Positions 1 to 8,712 of a stretch of 64,000 nucleotides of DNA are shown piece after piece. Source of the stretch: Natrialba taiwanensis DSM 12281 (lineage in GTDB: Archaea; Halobacteriota; Halobacteria; Halobacteriales; Natrialbaceae). Position 1 is the stretch's first letter, and the number at the start of each line of letters is the position of its first letter. The DNA lies in assembly GCF_000337595.1 (NCBI RefSeq), contig NZ_AOIL01000067.1, forward strand, positions 3,203-67,202, in the 5' to 3' direction. A model generated the notes under the pieces. The model saw only the letters and a list, made by a program, of their open reading frames with translations, had not been told where the DNA came from and made no database searches. The translations under genes and the position numbers were made by a program.

Positions 1-224
1 CCGGGAAACGGCCAGAGGGGACGTGGCGGCGTGGGCCACGTCGTTCGCATTAATGACGAGGCGAGGGTACATATATAAGGCCGTCGTCTCGCAGGCGGCC
101 TGGTCCGTGTTGGTGTGTCTCGTAAGCAAGAAAATCACACCAGGGCTATCAAAGGAAGGAAACAACAGATAGAGGCCTCCTCTAGTCAATAGGACCGAGT
201 TCAGAAAGCGACTAAGGGGATAAC
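1..224 (+). other. Leader or unassigned transcript before the first gene
   Basis: No coding region is supported here. A strong TATA element at 68-79 should start a transcript near position 95-100, leaving about 125 nt before the first ATG. This is long for a haloarchaeon, where most messages are leaderless. Within it GGTGTG (about 114-119) can pair with CACACC (about 138-143) across a loop of roughly 18 nt. It may be a structured 5' leader or a small RNA. I could not match it to SRP RNA, RNase P RNA or a tRNA. Confidence 0.35.
68..79 (+). promoter_or_regulatory. TATA box
   Basis: The string acatatataagg is a good archaeal TATA element, preceded by a purine-rich stretch that could serve as BRE. 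It points rightwards, toward the small membrane protein gene at 225 and then hisD. Confidence 0.5.
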
Positions 225-518
225 ATGGAACGTGACCGATACGATTTACCGGCCGCAGTCATAGCGAAGGATATGGATCGATCGGGGTTTGTCAAACTCT
301 CGGTGGTTGCGTTCGGACTCGTTATTCTGAGTTTCTTCGTGCGCGGGTTCAGCCAGCTTGCGTTCGGCCGTGGCGTTGCAGATGTGCTCCAGGCACCGAT
401 TGCGATCGTGGGGTTTGGGCTGTTGGTGTATTTATTCGTGCGTGCGACACTCGATGCGGTGGGGGTCTGGAAAATCGAAGAGTCAGATAGCGAGTCAGGA
501 CCGGGACAACGCGGCTAA
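225..518 (+). CDS. Small two-helix membrane protein, unknown function
   Basis: 97 residues. Two hydrophobic segments are visible, at about residues 25-45 and 55-75, separated by a short loop with a Phe/Arg-rich patch. The C-terminal tail is acidic and Ser-rich (about residues 84-97), as is common for cytoplasmic tails in haloarchaea. I do not recognise the family. It lies 45 nt upstream of hisD on the same strand, so co-transcription is possible, but no functional link to histidine synthesis is evident. The ATG at 225 is preceded by an AAGGGG-like purine run, which may act as a ribosome-binding site given the long leader. Confidence 0.6.
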   Translation: MERDRYDLPAAVIAKDMDRSGFVKLSVVAFGLVILSFFVRGFSQLAFGRGVADVLQAPIAIVGFGLLVYLFVRATLDAVGVWKIEESDSESGPGQRG

Positions 519-563
519 CGCGGGAAGGAAACCGTTTTTCGACTGCCGCCCTAACCCAGTGGT

Positions 564-1877
564 ATGACAATTGACGTGCGTGAGATCGCCGACCTCGGGC
601 CGGATGATCGGGTTGCGTTCTTTGATCGGGACGCCGGCATCGAGGCGGTCAGGGGAGACGTTCGAGAAATCGTCGATCGCGTTCACGAGGAGGGAGACGT
701 CGCCGTTCGCGAGTTCACAAGTGAGTTCGACGGCGTCGAAGTCGGGAATCTCGAGATCACGGACGAGTGTGAGCGCGCGTACGAGGGGCTCGATGCGGAG
801 CTCCGTGAGGCAATCGAGGCGGCGGCGGCGAACGTCAGGGAGTTTCACGAGGCGCAGGTGCCGGAGGATTGGCGACGAGAGTTCAGCGAGGGACGAGAGC
901 TCGGTCGTCGGTTCCGACCGATTGAACGCGTTGGCGTCTACGTTCCTGGCGGGGAAGCGGCGTACCCGTCGAGTGCGATCATGGGCGTCGTCCCGGCCGT
1001 CGTCGCGGGCGTCGAGCACGTAACGGTAGTGACGCCGCCGGCGGACGAATTAAATCCGGCGACGCTGGGAGCGATCCACGCTGCGGGTGCGGATGCAGTC
1101 TACAGTGTGGGGGGCGCACAGGCGATCGCCGCGCTGGCGTATGGGACGGAGACAATCACGCGCGTACAGAAGATCGTTGGCCCGGGGAACAAGTGGGTTA
1201 CAGCGGCCAAGGCCGAGGTCCGTGGCGATGTCGAGATCGATTTTCTGGCGGGACCGAGCGAGGTCGTCGTCATCGCGGACGAGACCGCCGATCCCGAACT
1301 CGTCGCGGCCGAGCTGATAGCCCAGGCCGAGCACGACCCGAACGCGTCGGTCGTTGCTGTCACCGATGACGAGGAGACGGGGGCAGCAATTGCCGCGGCA
1401 GTGGACGCGCAGGCCAGCTCGCGCGAGCGCGAAGATGTGATTCGCGAGGCGCTTGCGAACGAGGCGAGTGGCATCCTTCGCGCGCGCTCGATGAGCGAAG
1501 CGATCCTGTTCACGGAGGAATACGCACCGGAGCACCTCTCGATTCTTGCAGCGGACGACGAGGCGGTGCTCGCGCGTGTCGACAGCGCCGGCAGCGTTTT
1601 CTTGGGGTCCGAAACGCCCGTTGCGGCCGGTGATTACGCCAGTGGCACGAATCACGTGCTTCCGACGAACGGTGGTGCACACGTCACAGGTGGGCTTTCG
1701 GTCGAGACGTTCCTGCGATCGACGACGGTACAGCGGCTTTCGGCTTCAGGCCTGGCCGAGTTGGGTGAGACGATCACGACGCTGGCCGACGCGGAGGGAC
1801 TCGAGGCACACGCAGCGAGTGTGCGAACGTGCATCGAGGGGGCTGAAGCCGAGACGGAGCCGACCGGTTCGGAGTAA
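564..1877 (+). CDS. hisD: Histidinol dehydrogenase
   Basis: 437 residues, the usual family length. HisD carries out the last two steps of histidine synthesis, oxidising L-histidinol to L-histidine with two NAD+ and a zinc ion. Visible signatures are RVGVYVPGG (about residue 119), the long block KIVGPGNKWVTAAK, FLAGPSEVVVIADE, the AQAEHDP segment with zinc/catalytic residues, the APEHLS motif holding the catalytic Glu-His pair, and SGTNHVLPT. All key motifs look intact. The start ATG at 564 fits a leaderless message, since a T-rich element lies about 30 nt upstream. The acidic C-terminal tail is typical for halophiles. No other his gene is adjacent, in line with the scattered his genes of haloarchaea. 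Confidence 0.97.
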   Translation: MTIDVREIADLGPDDRVAFFDRDAGIEAVRGDVREIVDRVHEEGDVAVREFTSEFDGVEVGNLEITDECERAYEGLDAELREAIEAAAANVREFHEAQVPEDWRREFSEGRELGRRFRPIERVGVYVPGGEAAYPSSAIMGVVPAVVAGVEHVTVVTPPADELNPATLGAIHAAGADAVYSVGGAQAIAALAYGTETITRVQKIVGPGNKWVTAAKAEVRGDVEIDFLAGPSEVVVIADETADPELVAAELIAQAEHDPNASVVAVTDDEETGAAIAAAVDAQASSREREDVIREALANEASGILRARSMSEAILFTEEYAPEHLSILAADDEAVLARVDSAGSVFLGSETPVAAGDYASGTNHVLPTNGGAHVTGGLSVETFLRSTTVQRLSASGLAELGETITTLADAEGLEAHAASVRTCIEGAEAETEPTGSE

Positions 1878-1973
1878 CGCGAGGCGTAATCGGAGCCTAC
1901 AGAACTTGAATGACCTGGCTACTCCGCAGCCTGGTTTTACGTAGCTACGTCTCGAACCCTATCGTAGATACCA

Positions 1974-2207
1974 ATGCAACCGCGTGAGGTCGACCCTACC
2001 GATGAGCGAGTTCTCGAGCGCAACTACGATTATGCACAGCGAAACGTTCGGCTTCTCGCGATGTGGTACGAGTGCGATGTCGAGCAGATGCTCGTGTTGC
2101 TGGCCGAGCACGGAATCGAACTCTCCAGGAACGACCGTCTTGAGTTCGGAACGCAGTATCGAGCAGCCAGGGATCGGTTCGAACGGGATGGTGAGTGGAC
2201 TCACTGA
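1974..2207 (+). CDS. Small conserved-looking haloarchaeal protein
   Basis: 77 residues, highly charged and likely helical, with no membrane segment or signal peptide. I see no motif that gives a function. A TATA-like element (ggttttacgtag, about 1930) sits some 40 nt upstream of the ATG, consistent with a short or absent leader. It lies between hisD and the Fe-S carrier gene on the same strand, but the gaps (96 and 62 nt) suggest separate promoters. The pattern of acidic residues and its reading frame make it a credible gene rather than a shadow. Confidence 0.6.
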   Translation: MQPREVDPTDERVLERNYDYAQRNVRLLAMWYECDVEQMLVLLAEHGIELSRNDRLEFGTQYRAARDRFERDGEWTH

Positions 2208-2269
2208 GGTAAGCGAGAGCGAGTTCCGAGGGCGTCAAGGTTAACATCGTTGCCCGGGAATGAGTGTGT

Positions 2270-2641
2270 ATGAGCACGGACAGCATGGACGGTGGACAGC
2301 AAACGCAGCCGGAGATCGAGGTCACGGAAGAGGCAGCGACGCAGGCGCTTTCGCTGCTCGAAGGCGAGGGGATGGATGCCGGAGAGGCGGGACTTCGACT
2401 GTTCGTCCAACAGGGCGGTTGTGCGGGACTTTCGTACGGAATGCGATTCGACGATGCGCCGGACGAGGACGACACGATCTACGAGCACCACGAGCTGCGT
2501 GTGTTCGTCGATCCGGCGAGTATGAACTATATCGAGGGCAGTGTGCTCGATTACGAGAGCGGGCTCCAGGCGGAAGGCTTCCACGTGGAGAACCCGAACG
2601 TCGTCAGTGAGTGTGGCTGTGGTGAGTCGTTCCGGACGTAA
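2270..2641 (+). CDS. IscA/ErpA/HesB-type iron-sulfur cluster carrier
   Basis: 123 residues from the ATG at 2270. An in-frame GTG at 2264 is less likely. A-type carriers bind [4Fe-4S] or [2Fe-2S] clusters through three cysteines and pass them to apo-proteins. Here those are the Cys in QQGGCAGLSYGM (about residue 50) and the pair in SECGCGESF at the extreme C terminus, in the usual C-x(n)-C-x-C pattern. The first 20 residues are a family-atypical acidic, Gln-rich extension. The gene stands alone. A BolA gene, which often works in the same Fe-S trafficking pathway, is 40 kb away at 42651. Confidence 0.92.
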   Translation: MSTDSMDGGQQTQPEIEVTEEAATQALSLLEGEGMDAGEAGLRLFVQQGGCAGLSYGMRFDDAPDEDDTIYEHHELRVFVDPASMNYIEGSVLDYESGLQAEGFHVENPNVVSECGCGESFRT

Positions 2642-2828
2642 GCCCGCTCGGTGATCATTGCTCGGTGCTCCGGTGTTCGTTGAGGGGCGGAGCAGAAATC
2701 GAGTTCAGACGGCTGCTAGTTCGAGAGGTCGAGAAATCGGCCGGAGAAACTGTCCGAGATGGGCCGTGGTTGTGGCTCGTTTTCCTGTCGTGGCCAGTAG
2801 TTACTGCGTCTGCCCGCTTAGAACGGTG

Positions 2829-3029
2829 TCACGCTTCGAGTTCAAACGCGACGGTGACTTCGGCCTGGTACTCGCGGTTGTCTGCGGTGGCAACTTCGAC
2901 GCCGAGTTCGTCGACTTCGATCCATTGGACGTTCTGGAGGGTTTCCTCGGCGCGGTCGATTGCGTTGTCGGCGGCGGTATCGAAGCCCTCGGTACTCGTT
3001 CCGATGAGCGTGATCTTCTTGAAGACCAT
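2829..3029 (-). CDS. Dodecin, flavin-storage protein
   Basis: 66 residues from [12 protein letters not shown]. Longer in-frame upstream ORF sequence (to 3185) is low-complexity and not part of the protein. Dodecins form hollow dodecamers that bind flavin pairs. In Halobacterium salinarum dodecin, Trp36 stacks on the flavin and Gln55 binds the isoalloxazine edge. Counting here gives Trp at 36 (VQWIEV) and Gln at 55 (EYQAEV), so both key residues are retained at identical positions. The beta-alpha-beta-beta layout is also as expected. The likely role is riboflavin or lumichrome sequestration, protecting the cell from flavin photochemistry. Confidence 0.93.
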   Translation of the reverse strand: MVFKKITLIGTSTEGFDTAADNAIDRAEETLQNVQWIEVDELGVEVATADNREYQAEVTVAFELEA

Positions 3030-3224
3030 GGCTGCCTGTGCTACACCGTCGGTACCTGTAAAGCTAGTGCCGGCGTGAGAACGGGGTGAGAGCGGTGATT
3101 CGAGTGAGTGTGGGGCTGAGTGGGTGTGGGCGAGTAGGGACGTGAGCGAGCAAGTGGGCGTGAGAGGAGGAAATCGGGTGAGCAAGTGGATGAATACTGT
3201 GCCGGCGTACCGCCGAATCGTGGG

Positions 3225-3878
3225 TTATCGGCTATCGAGGCGATCCCGGATCGCTCCCGTCACGTCCGAAAGGTACGCGCCGCCCCACAGTGCGACGATG
3301 ATCGCACCGATGGAGTTGAAGATGAGATCGAGCATCGTGTCGTCGAGGCCGTACTGGGTGAGAACGGCGTTCATACCGAGGGCATCTGCCGTGAGCGCGA
3401 TCGCGAACTCGAGGACTTCCCAGAGGACGCCGAACGCGAGGACGAAAAGCAGGATGAAGATGGCGACGAACCGCGGAGGGAAGTGAATTCCTGACGAGTG
3501 TTCATCGAGTGCACGGACCGTTGCGTAGCCGACGCCGGCGACGAGTGAGGACGACAGCGCGTGAGTGACGTGGTCCCACCACCAGACTTGGCTGTAGAAC
3601 GTCGTAGTCGTCCCGGGTAGTCCGACGGTTCCGAGGGCGTGGAGGAACACTGCGCTGGTGATCCAGAGCGTGAGTCGGGGATCCATGGGAATGCCGTAGT
3701 CGCGTTCGAGGATGGACGGCAATCGTGTGACGACGAGCGCAACGCCGGTGTTGATAACGATGCCCCCGTTGGCTCGCTCGAGGCCGATAAACAGCATCCC
3801 GATCAGCCCGAGTTCCATGAGATGCGTGAGCTGGCGCTGGCGACGCGAGGACAGGCGAAGGGAATCGAGTTCAAACAT
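3225..3878 (-). CDS. Multi-pass membrane protein, DUF2238/YjdF-like
   Basis: 217 residues with five or six hydrophobic segments. Conserved-looking features are WWWDHVTHALSSSLVA (about residue 98), the WEVLEFAIA helix and LDDTMLDLIFNSIGAI near the C terminus. The last resembles the D-T-x-x-D-L-x-x-N-x-x-G signature I associate with the YjdF/DUF2238 membrane family. That assignment is from memory. It is the last gene of a three-gene leftward operon and its start overlaps the end of the preceding gene by 8 nt, so translational coupling is likely. Function unknown. Confidence 0.75.
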   Translation of the reverse strand: MFELDSLRLSSRRQRQLTHLMELGLIGMLFIGLERANGGIVINTGVALVVTRLPSILERDYGIPMDPRLTLWITSAVFLHALGTVGLPGTTTTFYSQVWWWDHVTHALSSSLVAGVGYATVRALDEHSSGIHFPPRFVAIFILLFVLAFGVLWEVLEFAIALTADALGMNAVLTQYGLDDTMLDLIFNSIGAIIVALWGGAYLSDVTGAIRDRLDSR

Positions 3879-4767
3879 GGTCTCGGTGGTCTTCGTCTTC
3901 TGCTTCGGGGTCCGATTCTACGCGGGGAGCCGGCTCTGAGGGTGAGGGAGGAGGAGAAGTCGAATCAGGTCCTGGCTTTGGGTCTGACTCGTCAGTGTGA
4001 GCTGGCTCGGATTCTGCTTCCGACGCCGGTGATGTCGTCTTGGGGTCGTCACGACCCGAAACTGAACTCGGGGAACTCGGAGTGCCCGGGTCTGATTGCG
4101 AGTTCGGTGGTGTTGCAGCCGACGGGATGGAGTAGGACTGATCGAGACGGCCGAGTCGTCTGAAGTAGACTTCGAAGACGATGCCACTCCCGAGGCCGGC
4201 GACGGCGGAGTAGACGAACTCCCACATGATTTCGTCGTGGGTGCCGGTAAAGGGAGTATCGAGGAGGCCGCCAATGCTCCATCGAAGGAGAGCCCACAGG
4301 GCGGCCGCGGAGAGGGTCGAGACGACGACGAAGATGACGGCGAAACCGGGCGTCATGCGGACGGTGGTAAACATCTGGAGTTCGACGGCGAGGACGAGTG
4401 CGATGGCCGCGACGGAGAGATACGATGCGAAGTGGCCTGTTAGCCCGGTGGCGTCGAGTGCCATGCCGAGGATCGGGAGGGCTGCGAGTAACAGGACCTC
4501 CCAGGGGAGCATCACGAGCGGAGAGCGGAAGGCAATCGATGGGAGGAGCGCAAGAACGAGGAGTGTCGCTGCGAACGTCGTCCAGAGGACCTCGCCGAGG
4601 AGCAACTCGCTGAGTCCGATGCCGGCGATGGCGATGACGAGTAGCCACGAGGCGATCGCGTTGGTTCGCCCGTCGGCGATCAACGTATCGAGAGTTGACC
4701 GAGACACGAACGGCTGTAGCGGTCGGGCGTACAAAAACGTACGTAACCGGCACTGTTCGTGCGCCAC
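3871..4767 (-). CDS. Membrane protein with long disordered acidic tail
   Basis: 298 residues. Residues about 35-200 hold six or so transmembrane segments, including a Leu/Ala-rich pair (TFAATLLVLALLPSI and LPWEVLLLAALPILGMAL). From about residue 215 to the end the chain is Pro/Ser/Glu/Asp-rich and surely disordered. It follows the DUF457-like gene after 8 nt and overlaps the next gene by 8 nt, so the three form one operon. I do not recognise the family. The tail could be a cytoplasmic interaction region. The start is the first ATG, and no later Met precedes the first membrane helix. Confidence 0.7.
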   Translation of the reverse strand: MAHEQCRLRTFLYARPLQPFVSRSTLDTLIADGRTNAIASWLLVIAIAGIGLSELLLGEVLWTTFAATLLVLALLPSIAFRSPLVMLPWEVLLLAALPILGMALDATGLTGHFASYLSVAAIALVLAVELQMFTTVRMTPGFAVIFVVVSTLSAAALWALLRWSIGGLLDTPFTGTHDEIMWEFVYSAVAGLGSGIVFEVYFRRLGRLDQSYSIPSAATPPNSQSDPGTPSSPSSVSGRDDPKTTSPASEAESEPAHTDESDPKPGPDSTSPPPSPSEPAPRVESDPEAEDEDHRDHV

Positions 4768-4775
4768 AGCGATAC

Positions 4776-5870
4776 TTAGACGGAACCGAGTAGAGAGAGA
4801 TAGACGATGACGTATGCGAGGAGTGCGCTCGTGATGGCGGCGAGCCCCGTGAGTGCGGTTGCAAGCAGCGACTCCGTTCGTGGAAGCGATGGGAGAGCTG
4901 GTTGCAACTGCGGATGGCGGGCCACTGAGACCGGTGACCGCAGCGTGATACCGGAGAGGAGGCCGACGCTGAGGATCGAAAAGACGAAGTGATAGGACAC
5001 ATCGAGCGTTGGCGGTGTCGTCACGACTGCGGCGAGTCCGTATCCCACGGCGAGGCCAGCCCGTGGATCGATCGCTGCGAACGCGCTGCGGTCGGTGAGG
5101 CGACAGAAGGTGATCGCCGCCAGCCAGATGGTGCCGAGTTCGATCGCGAACGCGGCGAGGAGGTGAAGCGTCGGGTCGGAGTGGAGGACGACTCGGGACG
5201 CGAGGAGGGTCGAGTCGGCGGGAAAGAACCAGTCGGGTGGCGAACCGGTGACGAGGTCGCCCCAGGGGTGAGACCAGAGTCCCCAGAGAGCGGCGAGCGT
5301 AAGGGTCGAGGGAGAGATCGCGGGGAGTGAAACGGAGTTCAGGTCGGGGGTGTCTACGAGTGCGGAGGCGAGTGTCGATGCGCGGACACTGGCGAGGGAG
5401 AGGAGTGTGCCGGTCCCGAGAAAGAGGCTCATAACGAAGGCGGCGAGCGGGCCGGAACGGAGGAGTGCCGTCAGGACGAGGAGACCGAAAAGCGAGAGTG
5501 AGGCGAGTGCGGCGAGCGCGGCGAGCGCGCTACCGATCGGTCGGCGGGGGCGGTCCGGCTCTCGCGTTTGCATCGCGAACGCAACGAGTCCGAACGCGGG
5601 GGCGGCGACTGCACCGACGAGGAGCGAGTGGGTCACGGAACGGTGAACGGTTCGGCTCGCGTTCCAGAACGCGGTCGGCACACTGAGAGCGCCGTCGGCG
5701 AGCAGCCAGTGGCCGAGGCCGGTCAGGGCGTACAGGATGTCGATATCCGGCAGTGCGCCGAACGCACCGGCGATGACGGCGACGAAGAGCGCGTGTTGGC
5801 ACGGCCAGCCACGCCAGTCGGCGATGAGGCCGGCGACGGCGAACGCGAGCAGAGCGTGACCGACGAACAC
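4776..5870 (-). CDS. Membrane-bound metal-dependent hydrolase, YdjM/DUF457-like
   Basis: 364 residues. The N terminus (GHALLAFAVAGLI, then GALPDIDILYAL at about residue 38) and the VHRSVTHSLLVGA segment (about residue 75) carry the His and Asp residues that are typical of the LexA-regulated YdjM/DUF457 family of inner-membrane hydrolases. At least six further hydrophobic segments follow. The biochemical substrate of this family is not established. It is the first gene of a leftward operon with two more membrane proteins. A divergent aminotransferase gene starts 121 nt away, so the promoter must lie between 5871 and 5991. Confidence 0.82.
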   Translation of the reverse strand: MFVGHALLAFAVAGLIADWRGWPCQHALFVAVIAGAFGALPDIDILYALTGLGHWLLADGALSVPTAFWNASRTVHRSVTHSLLVGAVAAPAFGLVAFAMQTREPDRPRRPIGSALAALAALASLSLFGLLVLTALLRSGPLAAFVMSLFLGTGTLLSLASVRASTLASALVDTPDLNSVSLPAISPSTLTLAALWGLWSHPWGDLVTGSPPDWFFPADSTLLASRVVLHSDPTLHLLAAFAIELGTIWLAAITFCRLTDRSAFAAIDPRAGLAVGYGLAAVVTTPPTLDVSYHFVFSILSVGLLSGITLRSPVSVARHPQLQPALPSLPRTESLLATALTGLAAITSALLAYVIVYLSLLGSV

Positions 5871-5991
5871 GACGTATCGGGTACGCGATGACTCCTCTTA
5901 AGCGACTCGCACGTTGGGTGTCGCATGTGAGAAAGCGACCGAGGTCGCCGCTGTCGGTAAGTCTTTGCGAGTGGCACTCGAGCACACACCC

Positions 5992-7203
5992 ATGGCACAG
6001 GAACCGTCGATCGAGACGGATCGAGCGCCAGCCGTCGGCGAACTCACACCACCGGATCGAACGCTGATGGGACCGGGGCCGAGCGACGTGCACCCGCGTG
6101 TGCGTCGGGCGATGAGTACGCCGCTCGTCGGCCATCTCGATCCGTCGTTCGTCGAGATTATGGACGACGTGCAGGAGTTGCTTCGGTATACGTTCCGGAC
6201 GGACAACGAGTGGACGATTCCGGTTTCGGGGACGGGGTCGGCAGCGATGGAAGCCGCGATCGGGAACGTCGTCGAGCCCGGCGACACGATGTTGGTTCCG
6301 ACGAACGGCTATTTCGGCGGTCGCATGGCCTCGATGGCGCGCCGCGCGGGCGGCGAGGTCGTCGAGGTCGACGCCCCGTGGGGCGAACCGCTCGATCCCG
6401 ACGATGTTGCCGACGCGCTCGCCGCGCACGATCCCGACGTTTTCGGTTTCATCCACGCCGAGACGAGCACGGGCGTTCGCCAGCCCGACGTTCCGGAACT
6501 CACCGCCGCGGCGCACGACCACGACGCGCTGGTGATCGCCGATACCGTCACCTCCATCGGCGGGGTCGAACTCCGCGTCGACGAGTGGGACATCGACGTC
6601 GCCTACGCCGGCCCGCAGAAGTGTCTCTCCTGTCCGCCGGGTGCGAGTCCGCTCACCCTCTCGGACGAGGCCATGGAAAAGGTCCTCGCACGCGAGGAGG
6701 ACTCCCGGTCGTGGTACCTCGATCTCTCCTTACTCGAGGGCTACTGGGGCGAGGAACGCGCCTACCATCACACCGCACCGATCACGAACGTCTACGCGAT
6801 TCGGGAGGCGCTTCGACTCGTCGCCGAGGAGGGCATCGAGGAACGCTGGGCGCGCCACGAACGCCTCGCCGGCGCGTTGAAGGCCGGCGTGGAAGGGATG
6901 GGCCTCGAGATGAACGCACCCGACGAGTTCTGGTTGCCGAGTCTCAACGCAGTCCGCGTTCCCGACGGGGTCGACGACGGCGAAGTCTGTGCCGAACTGC
7001 TCGACCGCTACGATCTCGAAATCGCGAGCGGCCTCGGCGATCTCGACGGGGATATTTTCCGCATCGGCTGTATGGGCTACTCCGCGCGCCCGGAGAACGT
7101 GATTTACGTCGTGACGGCCCTGGGTGACGTGCTCGAGTCACTCGGGGCGACGGTCGATCCGGGCGCTGGCGTGACGGCGACACGGCGGGCGCTCTCGGAG
7201 TAG
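5992..7203 (+). CDS. Class V pyridoxal-phosphate aminotransferase (alanine-glyoxylate / serine-pyruvate type)
   Basis: 403 residues from MAQEPSIETD. The reading frame extends to 5914, but the upstream part is not protein-like. Family marks are LMGPGPSDVHPRVRRAM near the N terminus, GTGSAAMEAAIGNVVEPGD (about residue 78), the DTVTSIGG segment with the PLP-contacting Asp (about 182) and the Schiff-base Lys in GPQKCLSCPPG (about 207). The enzyme probably transfers an amino group from alanine or serine to glyoxylate or pyruvate in the cytosol. Substrate choice cannot be decided from sequence. A 2-aminoethylphosphonate or purine-linked aminotransferase is a less likely alternative. Confidence 0.92.
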   Translation: MAQEPSIETDRAPAVGELTPPDRTLMGPGPSDVHPRVRRAMSTPLVGHLDPSFVEIMDDVQELLRYTFRTDNEWTIPVSGTGSAAMEAAIGNVVEPGDTMLVPTNGYFGGRMASMARRAGGEVVEVDAPWGEPLDPDDVADALAAHDPDVFGFIHAETSTGVRQPDVPELTAAAHDHDALVIADTVTSIGGVELRVDEWDIDVAYAGPQKCLSCPPGASPLTLSDEAMEKVLAREEDSRSWYLDLSLLEGYWGEERAYHHTAPITNVYAIREALRLVAEEGIEERWARHERLAGALKAGVEGMGLEMNAPDEFWLPSLNAVRVPDGVDDGEVCAELLDRYDLEIASGLGDLDGDIFRIGCMGYSARPENVIYVVTALGDVLESLGATVDPGAGVTATRRALSE

Positions 7204-7303
7204 CACGAAAAACGAGGAAAGTGATCCCGGGTAGGGCTTGGGAGTCGGTTGCGGGCGATTCGGGTGGTGTTCGGGCGGTCAAACCCGGTGGGTCACCGCT
7301 GGG

Positions 7304-7618
7304 TCACGCCGAGACGCGGGGCCCTGGCGGCGCACGTTCGACCTGATAGTCGTCGCCGTCGACGACGATGATCGCCCACTCGTAGCTGGGGTTCGTCCGA
7401 CGGAGTTCAGCTTCGAGATCGTCGGCGTCCTCGGGCTGGGCGACGAAACAGTGAAACTGTCCCGATGACGATGACGAACGCGGAAGCTCTGCGTTCTCGA
7501 GGACTGTGTTTACGTGGACGACTTTCCACGCGCGCTCGGCCCGGAAGTCGGGGCCGGTTCCTTCGACGGTGTATCCGAGCTCTGCGAAGATCGACCTGGC
7601 CTGCTCGACGAGCCGCAT
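7304..7618 (-). CDS. Conserved haloarchaeal protein, DUF7116-like
   Basis: 104 residues from MRLVEQARSIFAELGYTVEG. The Met five codons upstream (7633) is possible. The mixed alpha/beta pattern with a conserved-looking AERAWKVVHVN core and a short Ser-rich insertion (about residue 47-52) resembles a small haloarchaeal family I remember as DUF7116. Function is unknown. No signal peptide or membrane segment is seen. It is convergent with the aminotransferase gene at its left, with 100 nt between the two. Confidence 0.65.
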   Translation of the reverse strand: MRLVEQARSIFAELGYTVEGTGPDFRAERAWKVVHVNTVLENAELPRSSSSSGQFHCFVAQPEDADDLEAELRRTNPSYEWAIIVVDGDDYQVERAPPGPRVSA

Positions 7619-7887
7619 GTTAACAGGACCCATTCATAGAAGTCTACGGTACCCACCGACATAAATGTTGGTCTGGAATAGAAAGCCAGCCGTTGCTATC
7701 TGAACCGGAGTTCAACGCAGTGTTTTATTGACAATGTTTATCTACTGATCGGTACTCGATTCGGTAATATCCAATTAGGAAGCGATGTTACCAGCGCTGG
7801 TCGAGCGCGTAGATACCGTCACCGAAAGTGACCGGAGAGTGAGAGAAGACGGATTTCACGTGCGGCAGCAGCGACACTGAACTCGTG

Positions 7888-8133
7888 TTATTCGTGGGCA
7901 GCGTCCCACTCGGTCGGCTTCCGGAAGTTCCCACACCGATTGCACTTGATTCGTCCCATCGAGTCCATGGCGTTATCGATGCGCTCGCAGTTCGTACAGA
8001 ACCATCCGTACCGACTCTCGGCGTCGCTCGTCTCGTAGACAACCAGAAACGGCCCTTTCGATCCTCTGTCACCGTCGGTCTCCGAGACAAAGACGGTGCC
8101 GGCGTCCTCGGTCGTGATCGATCGCAGCGCCAT
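7888..8133 (-). CDS. Small zinc-ribbon protein, DUF5816-like
   Basis: 81 residues. Two Cys-x2-Cys knuckles (CTNC at about residue 46 and CNRC at about 64) are separated by IDNAMDSMGRIK, as in small zinc ribbons. The N-terminal part is beta-rich (VFVSETDG, PFLVVYET). I associate this layout with a haloarchaeal family annotated DUF5816. Its role is unknown, but nucleic-acid or protein binding is a common fate of such ribbons. One copy of the repeated word CTGAACTCG lies just after the stop codon at 7877-7885. Confidence 0.7.
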   Translation of the reverse strand: MALRSITTEDAGTVFVSETDGDRGSKGPFLVVYETSDAESRYGWFCTNCERIDNAMDSMGRIKCNRCGNFRKPTEWDAAHE

Positions 8134-8263
8134 GGGAACCGGTAGTCACGCGCCCAATAAAGGACTTCTGTCCGACTCGAGCAAAACCGGGATGAGACGC
8201 TCACCCACGTGAGAGTAGCGCTAACTGAAACCTTTACCCGCACGGAACTCGTCCGATGCTGTA

Positions 8264-8674
8264 ATGGCGCTTGTCGTGGTTCCCGTTCGGTATCCGCTAA
8301 CGAAACACTCACGACGAACGCTCGAACGGGCCATCGATATCGCCCGCGAGCGCGAGGCGGCGTTGACAGTTCTGCACGTGGACCTCTACCAGAACGGGAA
8401 GAAAGTGACGCGTATCGATCTGAAAAATACCGTCGAGCGATCGATCGGGCCCGTCGAAAACGCCCGGTACGTCGTTCGGACCGGATTTCTCGTCGAGGAG
8501 AGTATTCTCGACGAGGTGGCGGCGGAGGATGCAGATGTCGTCGTCGTCGGCAGCCAACAGGCGAGTCGATTCCGCCGGCTCTTCCGCCGGCTGACGGATA
8601 ACCCGGATATCGACCGCTACCTCCGGACCCATCTCGACTGTGAGGTAATCACCGTCGAGAGCGCCCGCGCATAG
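8264..8674 (+). CDS. Universal stress protein (UspA family)
   Basis: 136 residues with a single Usp domain. It begins with the typical strand MALVVVPVRYPLTKHSRRTLERA, has the VLHVDL strand, and DADVVVVGSQQAS in place of the G-x2-G-x9-G(S/T) ATP-binding run. That motif is only partly present, so this may be a non-nucleotide-binding Usp. A TATA-like tttaccc about 30 nt upstream of the ATG fits a leaderless start. It faces the mscS-like gene convergently, 38 nt apart. Confidence 0.88.
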   Translation: MALVVVPVRYPLTKHSRRTLERAIDIAREREAALTVLHVDLYQNGKKVTRIDLKNTVERSIGPVENARYVVRTGFLVEESILDEVAAEDADVVVVGSQQASRFRRLFRRLTDNPDIDRYLRTHLDCEVITVESARA

Positions 8675-8712
8675 CCTGCCCCGTCCGCCCAGAGACGCTA
8701 CGATCTCGGAAC

